Shown in pieces: positions 28,501-34,278 of a stretch of 34,278 nucleotides of DNA. Numbering within the stretch: the first letter of the stretch is position 1; every line of letters starts with the position of its first letter. Source of the stretch: Phallusia fumigata (taxonomy: Eukaryota > Chordata > Ascidiacea > Phlebobranchia > Ascidiidae); assembly GCA_008931825.1 (NCBI GenBank), contig QXVZ01011445.1, positions 1 to 34,278 on the forward strand. Reading direction: 5' to 3'. The notes under the pieces are model-generated. The model did no database searches and was not told where the DNA came from. It saw only the letters and a list, made by a program, of their open reading frames with translations. The translations under genes and the position numbers were made by a program.

Positions 28501-31500
28501 TAGGTAACTGTGGGACCTACTGTAAAATAAAGTACTACATATACATACATTTTGAATTGGGTAATAGTGTATATGGAATGGCAACATGGTAAAAGCCACC
28601 CTTCTAGTTAATGTTTATGGTATTTGCTGGTGATTTTCATCTATTGTGTATAAGGAAGCATGCTGTCCCATCGATGCTGACTTAGTCCATTATTAACTTT
28701 TTTAAGTGATTGAGAGGGTTTGTTTTGTCCTGAAGCACATAAATTATTTTACATTCTGGTGCTAGGAATTTTGCATCAAGCAATCAGCAACTACCTGCCA
28801 ATGTTTCCCAATCCAAGGGAATTATTGACTCGAGCACACTTGACCCATTAGATATTGATGGCTGGAGAAGATTAGTTGAAGGAGAGTTTTCCAAAAAAGA
28901 TTACACTATTCAAGGACTAAAGTAGGTATTATATGAAATGCTAAAAAATTTAAAACAGAAAAACATATTTCTTTCATTTAAAAAAAATAATTTTAGCCAG
29001 AGAGCTTTGGTATCGATTGTGCCTTTAAATGCAAACCATCCCCAAAATAAAGTTTTTATCAAAACCAACTGTTGCATCGTGTGACAATCTAACAACTTTT
29101 TGGTAAGGACTGATACAAAAGACTGGGGAATGTGGAGATTAATGTGGACAGTTGCTCCCCCTAAAATGGGGCTCTCCACATCAGCAGTGAAGGCTTTGGT
29201 GTTTCCAAGATATCATGGAACATTGATGTCTTCACCAAATGAACCGGAGGAAGAGGTATCACAGGGTGTTTGGATTCTCACAGTGTTGTACAACTTTAAA
29301 TAGCTTTTTAAATGACATGCCTATCGTTTACAAGAGTTTGTGAATCAATCTGATAAAAACAATATTCCTATTTCTTTCAGAGCTGGCAAGGCGATGATGA
29401 TTTATCAGACATTGTTGTGGAAGATGAAAATAAAACTGAGTTTAATGAAAAAACTTTAAACAAGCGACATAAATCCACAGAGGTATATTCGAATAATTTT
29501 GCATACATCTTGGTGATACATTTTTTTTTGTTTAGAAATTAAATGAAATTACCCAAGAGGAACCAAGGCGTTCAAGATCGAAATCAACACCCAACATTCA
29601 CTTTTCACCATACAATGCAGTAGAAGCACTGGTAACATTCTTTTGCCAAATTTGTGTCACAGTGCATTGGGACACAAGATGTTTTAAACCTTCAGGTAAA
29701 AACGGACTATGTTACTGCGATGACAGAAATCAAACAGCAAAGAGATTTGTTACAACAGCAAATAATGAAAGAACCTGCAGTTGTACAAGAAGATTTTGGA
29801 GATGCCATTGATAATGAAAAGGTAAACAATTGCAGAAGCATGATATCATTTGCTAGATTTTAAAAAATCGGCTAATAATCAGCAAAACAAGTCCATTTAT
29901 TATTGAAAAAGATCCAATTAATTAGATGAAATATTGAATATTTGTGCTGTCTGTAAAATGACAGAAAACTGACCCAGACAAGGAGAAACCTGACTCTCAC
30001 ACAAATATCCGACCTTCAACAGAAGAAATTTATGTAAAAGATAGTCAGTCCTCAACATTGGCCACTCAGGCTCGTGAGGCTGGAAGATCATATGTGATGT
30101 ACAGCAAGAAAAAACTGGTAAGGCAAATTGCATATCATCTGTTTTTATGTTGCATTAAGGGTTGATATGTTTGTTGTTTAATGCAAAACTTTTTGGTTGT
30201 GAAATTTCAAGAAAGTAAAAATGCCAGGTATCGACCAGAGTAGTATTTTTTGTCACCTTTTAATATTAGTGTAGTATTTAGTTATTATTTCGTCATATGT
30301 GTGTTTTTGTGTCGACACTCGCAGAAACCCAAGCGCAGCAAGAAGTTTGTTCAAACTGCAAGAAAATTGCTGTTGAGTTACGAGCCGGCTCGATTACAAC
30401 GTTCCTCATCCATACATTCATTTTTTTCGTCAACGAAAACTAGTATTGCAAGAAGCAAATTGCATCATTTACCAAAGCGAATCACCCGATCGACAAGGTG
30501 CTTATTTTTCTTTTTATTTCATGTGTGACTTCAGTTTTGGGCTTAATTTTGCCTGTACCTCTAGTTTAAATGCGAAATGAAAACTGTGGTTAAATATGGC
30601 AGTGCGGTACGTTGGTACGGTACGGTTCGCAGCAAAAATCATCATAATGTACGGTACGGTGGTACGGCACGCTCTTCGCAATGAGATACGTGGTATGCAC
30701 AGCTCAGTACGTTCGGCATTAAGGCTGGTTCACACCAGATGCGTCTACCGGTTTGCGTTACGTTTTTTGATCTCGCGGCAAGCAGCAGGGCACTTACACC
30801 AGCAGGGACCAAAGTTTATCTATCAGACACGGCCGGGGGGGGGGGGGTTTGATAGATAGACTTTGGTCCCGGCTGGTGTAAGTGCCGCGAGATCAAAAAA
30901 CCGTACCGCAAACCGGTAAACGCATCTGGTGTGAATCAGCCTTTACCATCCTTGAGTGTGGTGGTAAGAATATCATAATTATAAAACTCAATAGATCAGA
31001 TCTGAATTTAAACTTAACGCAAATAAGTTAAAAAAGAATCTGTTTCTTTTTTTAGTCAACCAAGGCTAATGGATTTCAACTGGTTCGTAAATCGTCATCA
31101 GGCTTACCCGACCAAAATCGATGACGTTCGTGAGTGGGTCCGAGATATTTGGGATGGATGGTTCGATGAGGTTAGCCATGTCAATAAAACGAACTTCGAA
31201 CGTGTAACTTCGTGCCCTTTTACCTCCAGGTATACAAACAAACCGATTGTGTTGTAGATTTTTCCACCATCTTCAGACGAAGAAAGTTCATACGATGGTG
31301 AAGATTTGGCGGATGGAGCTGAAACTACAAAGGAAAAGAAAGAAGGATCGCAGCAAAAGTTTGAAAAGACGAGCTTTGTTGTACCTGATGTTATTCCACC
31401 TGCTATTGTTTTGCATCCGGGTAATTAATAGTTTTTGTCACTTTGAGATTATTAACATGTATTTACAGTTAAGTTTCCACCAAAGTGACCAAAGTAAAAA

Positions 31501-34278
31501 TTTGTGCGGCAGCATTAAGTATGAAAAAAAGTGTTAAAAACACCGAATACGCGTAAAGATATACATGACGCATTAAAACACAAATATCTTGACATACACA
31601 GATCAAGGGAACAAAATAAACACATAACGTGGAAATCACCAAACGGTTCCCGTATCCCAATCTGTAATTTCCGAAAAATACATTGTCATTATGTTTAAAT
31701 ACCAAAACAATTGTTTTAATGTTTTAGATGACATTAATTATCTGTATTACTATAACCCTATGGTCCAGCATTTTTGTGCCCCCAAAACAGATCTTGTACC
31801 ACTTTTAAGGTCACAGGTACGCCTGGTTAAGAACCCTTAATGTATATCTTTAACATGTGGACATCCAACAGATAACGAAGATGAAATGGCCGACGAGATG
31901 CAAAAAGAGGTAGAATCTTTGACTGAAGAAATCAACAAACTTTTGCCGACTGAAACTTCGCGGAAGGCTTGTCATCTTGCCAGGCGCGGCACATTGTTTC
32001 GAAAACTCGGCAACATCAAGTATTATGTGATTGGTTGATTGCATTACGTGTATCTGTTACAAACTACGAAATGTGCAGAGAGTCGTTGGACGATGTTAAC
32101 GGAGCGATTGCCATCGAACCTCGTCTGACGCAGGCGTACTGGCAACGTCATCTCATACACAAGCTTAAGAATAAGGAGCATGACGCACTGGATGACCTCA
32201 ACGCCCTTTTGAAGGTCAACAAGAAGGATGTAGCTGCATACAGGTGTTGTTAAAATAGTCGGTCAGGTTTGTTGTAAACTATTTCGTTAGCTTGTAGCGA
32301 GAAAGATCTATCTATATTAGTCGATTTTTGTCATCTTGCTTTGTCTGCAAATAGTTTGTTCAACTGCGGTAAGCGTCCAAGCTATCATTTTATTTCAACG
32401 TAAATTACAAATGCCCTTTCAAGCCGTTTTTAGCATGTTTTGCTCTGCTGCTACAAAAACGACCCAGGAATTACCTCGTATACAGATAAAATTGTACATT
32501 CATTGCGGAAGGAAATATTAGAGCATTGTATGTGTACATTCATTGCGGAAGGAAATATTAGATTCCTCGTACATTCGTTTTTAGATCCCGCGGTGATGTG
32601 TTTGCCTCGCTGGGAGATTATACCATGGCAGTAGTGAATTACAGTCAAACTATTAAACTAGATCCAAATAACGAAGAACCCTACTTCCAACGCGCATCCA
32701 TTTTTGAGAAAACAGGTACGTCACAAATTTTCTGTTTTTGTTGCCGAAATCGTTATGCCACAAAAACGACGAAGATTTAAATTTAAAGTTGCTTGCATAA
32801 CCAGTACATCATACATACATGATCACATGGATCGCTAGGATCTCTTTGATCCGCTGCGCATAAAGCGACAAAAGGGTTCAAAAGCACCGAATGGCTTTAG
32901 CCGCCTGTCCAATATAAAACATATTGACGCGTTCCCTAATAACTACTAAATTCACCAATTCGTGAAACACCCAGCGAATTTCACGTTCCGACGCAGCCGC
33001 ATNAAAAAAAATGGGTGTTTCACTTAGCGTTGGCTTGCCTCACATGTTATGTAGAAGAGACCTCTAGAGCTTACATACGGCCCTGGTGGCTAGATAAGGG
33101 ACCTTGAAAAAGTAAAAAAAACTACAGTGTAAATGAGAATGTTTGTGACGTCACAATACACCGAGCGTGCTCGACCGAGCACCGAGCGTTAACGTGAGAT
33201 GCTCGGTGCTCGACCAAACAGAACACTTGTAGTTTTGGCCCATCCCTACTGAGAAGGTTATGTTTTTCTGCAAAAACAAACATAATCTGATGGTCAACAC
33301 ATCGCACCAATCTTTGCCATTGCTAACCCTTACATGGTTGTGGTTGCGCAGTTCGCTTAGAATACAGCCTTGTCTTACAATATTCGATTTGTGTTGCAGG
33401 CGCTTCTTCACCGAGGAATACTTTACAGTGAGTTGAATAAGTATCAGGAAGCAATGGCAGATTTCGAACAAACGTTGAGACTAGATCATTCCCTTGCATG
33501 CGCTCACGTGAACATAGGACTTATCCACTTGCAGGTAAATGCTCCGCTTCGGGCAGTTTTAAAGCGTTTTGAAAAATGACTCTGTTCAGTTGATTTAATC
33601 GAAATTTCACTGCAGATGTCTAGTTCAAATTATTTTGATTTAAAAACACGTGTCTTTTCCGTTAGAACAGCTTTTGACAATTTGATGCTGGCATTTTCAT
33701 TGTAACTACCCAATCATTTGACCCTACCAATCTCTGGGTTGTATTTTTTGGTAACGGTGACAATTTTTCATTAGTCAAACGATCATATGGAAAGGTATTG
33801 TCACCGAAATAGCTTGATTTCTTTGCAGGTGACGGAAAACTACTGGGAAGCAGCAAAACAGTTTTCAATGGCAATCAAAGGCGATCCAACGTATATACGG
33901 TAATTTTATGCCATGGAGCCATATGAAAAACAGAAAATATTGTGCACTGGGCCAAAAGATCTAATTTTATTCCGAATAGTATTAATTGTAGTTCTTTACA
34001 AAAAGCAGAAAATAGCAACAAGCTGGTAAGAGTGTATGTTATGTTTAAGCAATGAAAAAAAATGTTGCCTTGAAAAAAAGTTTTTTTTTCACTTAAAAAC
34101 ACGTTTATGTAGTAATTCAAAAATGCCTTAAACGGGTCGTCAAAGTTAACCAAAAGGTCGTATGTGGTCAGGGTCGTAAAACGCTCTGGTCTGATCTGGA
34201 TTAACAGCTACCTTACGTTTCAGTTCTTACGTTTGTCGTTCGGACGCGTTGGCCAAGTTTCACGATTACAAATCTGCT
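25582..34278 (+). CDS. TTC6: TTC6-like TPR protein, 5' part, continues past the window
   Basis: Exons: 25582-26107, 26423-26501, 26572-26704, 26775-26946, 27091-27198, 27264-27395, 27461-27683, 28766-28921, 29108-29255, 29381-29482, 29536-29631, 29696-29821, 29965-30117, 30325-30497, 31056-31170, 31258-31420, 31872-32019, 32079-32243, 32585-32715, (one exon missing), 33400-33534, 33829-33899, 34224-edge. Phases agree except across the gap. The first ~800 residues are Ser/Thr-rich, charged and mostly disordered, with Trp-rich islands (KDWGMWRLMWTVAP; WVRDIWDGWFDE). TPRs begin near 31950: RRGTLFRKLGNI, then AYWQRHLIHKLKNKEHDAL, RGDVFASLGDYTMAVVNYS, LLHRGILYSELNKYQEAMAD, ENYWEAAKQFSMAIKGDP. The AYW-RH, ALDDLN and NYS-TIK order is what I recall of vertebrate TTC6; that is memory, not a search. 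It is presumably a scaffold, with its role inferred only from TPRs. The start is the first in-frame ATG after a TAA at 25444. Confidence 0.75.
26334..26424 (+). repeat. 53-bp-offset tandem duplication carrying a splice acceptor
   Basis: 26334-26371 and 26387-26424 are 38 of 53 bp duplicated with two mismatches, and both include TTTGAATACCTATTGCAGGG. Each copy therefore has the same 3' splice site, at 26369 and 26422. Only the second keeps the TTC6-like frame (GG then QKVTISES). Use of the first would shift frame and reach a stop within about 32 codons. Confidence 0.85.
28006..28268. repeat. Two tandem units of the 110-145 bp repeat family
   Basis: Units at about 28006-28150 and 28154-28268 in intron 7 of the TTC6-like gene. 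They share GTTACCCCAC-A, AAATT-T-A--AATGTCCAAAT, CAGACAGTTTGTA, ATATCATAGTGGTGTATTG or its variant, and (T/C)AGCCCTA. Related to the units at 18863-19223. They and the repeat at 28457-28608 fill most of this 1082-nt intron. Confidence 0.55.
28457..28608. repeat. Second copy of the dispersed repeat at 884-1016
   Basis: See 884-1016. This copy has AATCATGTCATAAACAGC where the other has the poly-C run, so it probably shows the older state. Orientation is the same in both places. Confidence 0.6.
30600..30716. mobile_element. Reverse-oriented relative of the GTAC-rich element
   Basis: The reverse complement of this stretch shares ATTGCGAAGAGCGTGCCGTACC, TTTTTGCTGCGAACCGTACC and a TGCCA end with the units at 15923-16120. 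It lies in intron 14 of the TTC6-like gene, directly left of a 221-bp foldback element. Confidence 0.6.
30719..30945. mobile_element. PIF/Harbinger-like foldback MITE with TTA target duplication
   Basis: A 221-bp element (30722-30942) starts AGGCTGGTTCACACCAGATG and ends with the near-complement CATCTGGTGTGAATCAGCCT. The arms are about 100 bp each and complementary almost throughout (GATCTCGCGGCA, CTTACACCAGC, GGGACCAAAGT-TATCTATCA). They surround a loop containing 13 consecutive G (30835-30847). TTA flanks both sides (30719-30721 and 30943-30945). The 3-bp TTA duplication and absence of coding sequence fit a PIF/Harbinger MITE. It lies in intron 14 of the TTC6-like gene. Confidence 0.8.
32494..32562. 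repeat. 40-bp tandem duplication next to a TPR exon
   Basis: GTACATTCATTGCGGAAGGA and the next 9 bases are repeated exactly at 32494-32522 and 32534-32562. A partial third start (TCCTCGTACATTCG, 32564-32577) follows. The repeat ends just before the acceptor of the exon starting at 32585, so it forms part of its pyrimidine and branch region. Confidence 0.85.
32962..33236. repeat. Two nested foldbacks around an unresolved base
   Basis: First pair: GTGAAACACCCA (32962-32973) and its exact complement (33012-33023), flanking an N at 33003. Second: AAAACTACA (33118-33126) and its complement (33228-33236), enclosing a perfect 11-bp hairpin GAGCACCGAGC / GCTCGGTGCTC (33177-33187, 33201-33211). The right end reads TTTTGGCCCATCCCTAC, similar to termini of small hAT elements. 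All this is in the interval where a TPR exon is missing. Confidence 0.6.

Noticed and set aside
29657-29695. Alternative acceptor (TCACAG) giving a longer exon 12 starting CIGTQDVLNLQ
   Set aside because: It would leave an intron of only about 30 nt; the acceptor at 29695 gives a usable 64-nt intron in the same phase.

Overview
This window is animal nuclear DNA. It is AT-rich, with many short introns (most 60 bp to 1 kb), GT-AG splice sites, single-copy metazoan genes and short interspersed repeats. Gene content, compact introns, a tRNA-derived SINE with an (AAAC)n tail, a Ty3/gypsy relic and several small inverted-repeat elements fit an invertebrate deuterostome. My best guess is an ascidian such as Ciona, but that is inference. 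No prokaryotic feature, CRISPR array or viral genome is present.

Layout, left to right. 1-1709: the 3' part of a minus-strand zona pellucida (ZP) domain gene, with a decayed Ty3/gypsy gag relic and a poly-C-bearing dispersed repeat beside it. 3357-9664 (minus): a complete 13-exon gene for a PP2A regulatory B56 subunit (PPP2R5). 9665-12771: an intergenic stretch with two SINE copies and a puzzling 86-codon open exon-like segment. 12772-14732 (minus): a complete 8-exon MEMO1 gene. 14733-16834: an intergenic stretch with a 95-bp GTAC-rich inverted-repeat element, another foldback and an orphan first-exon-like ORF. 16835-23654 (minus): a complete 12-exon PLP-dependent phospho-lyase gene (ETNPPL/AGXT2-like), one of whose introns appears to be GC-AG. 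23655-25581: the interval between two divergently transcribed genes, holding a third SINE. 25582 to the right edge (plus): a long gene for a TTC6-like TPR protein, at least 22 visible exons, running off the window. At least one TPR exon is missing from the assembled sequence.

Every exon junction listed for PPP2R5, MEMO1 and ETNPPL was checked by hand for phase and length; the spliced frames are 465, 295 and 490 residues, as expected for their families. The five genes are not an operon or pathway: they are a phosphatase specificity subunit, a redox/metal protein, a phospholipid-catabolism enzyme, a TPR scaffold and an extracellular matrix protein that happen to be neighbours. I did not find a new molecular system. 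The points most worth a second look are the GC-AG intron, a tandem duplication that copied a splice acceptor, the missing TPR exon in a foldback-rich gap, several small inverted-repeat families with members in two places, and two orphan exon-like ORFs.
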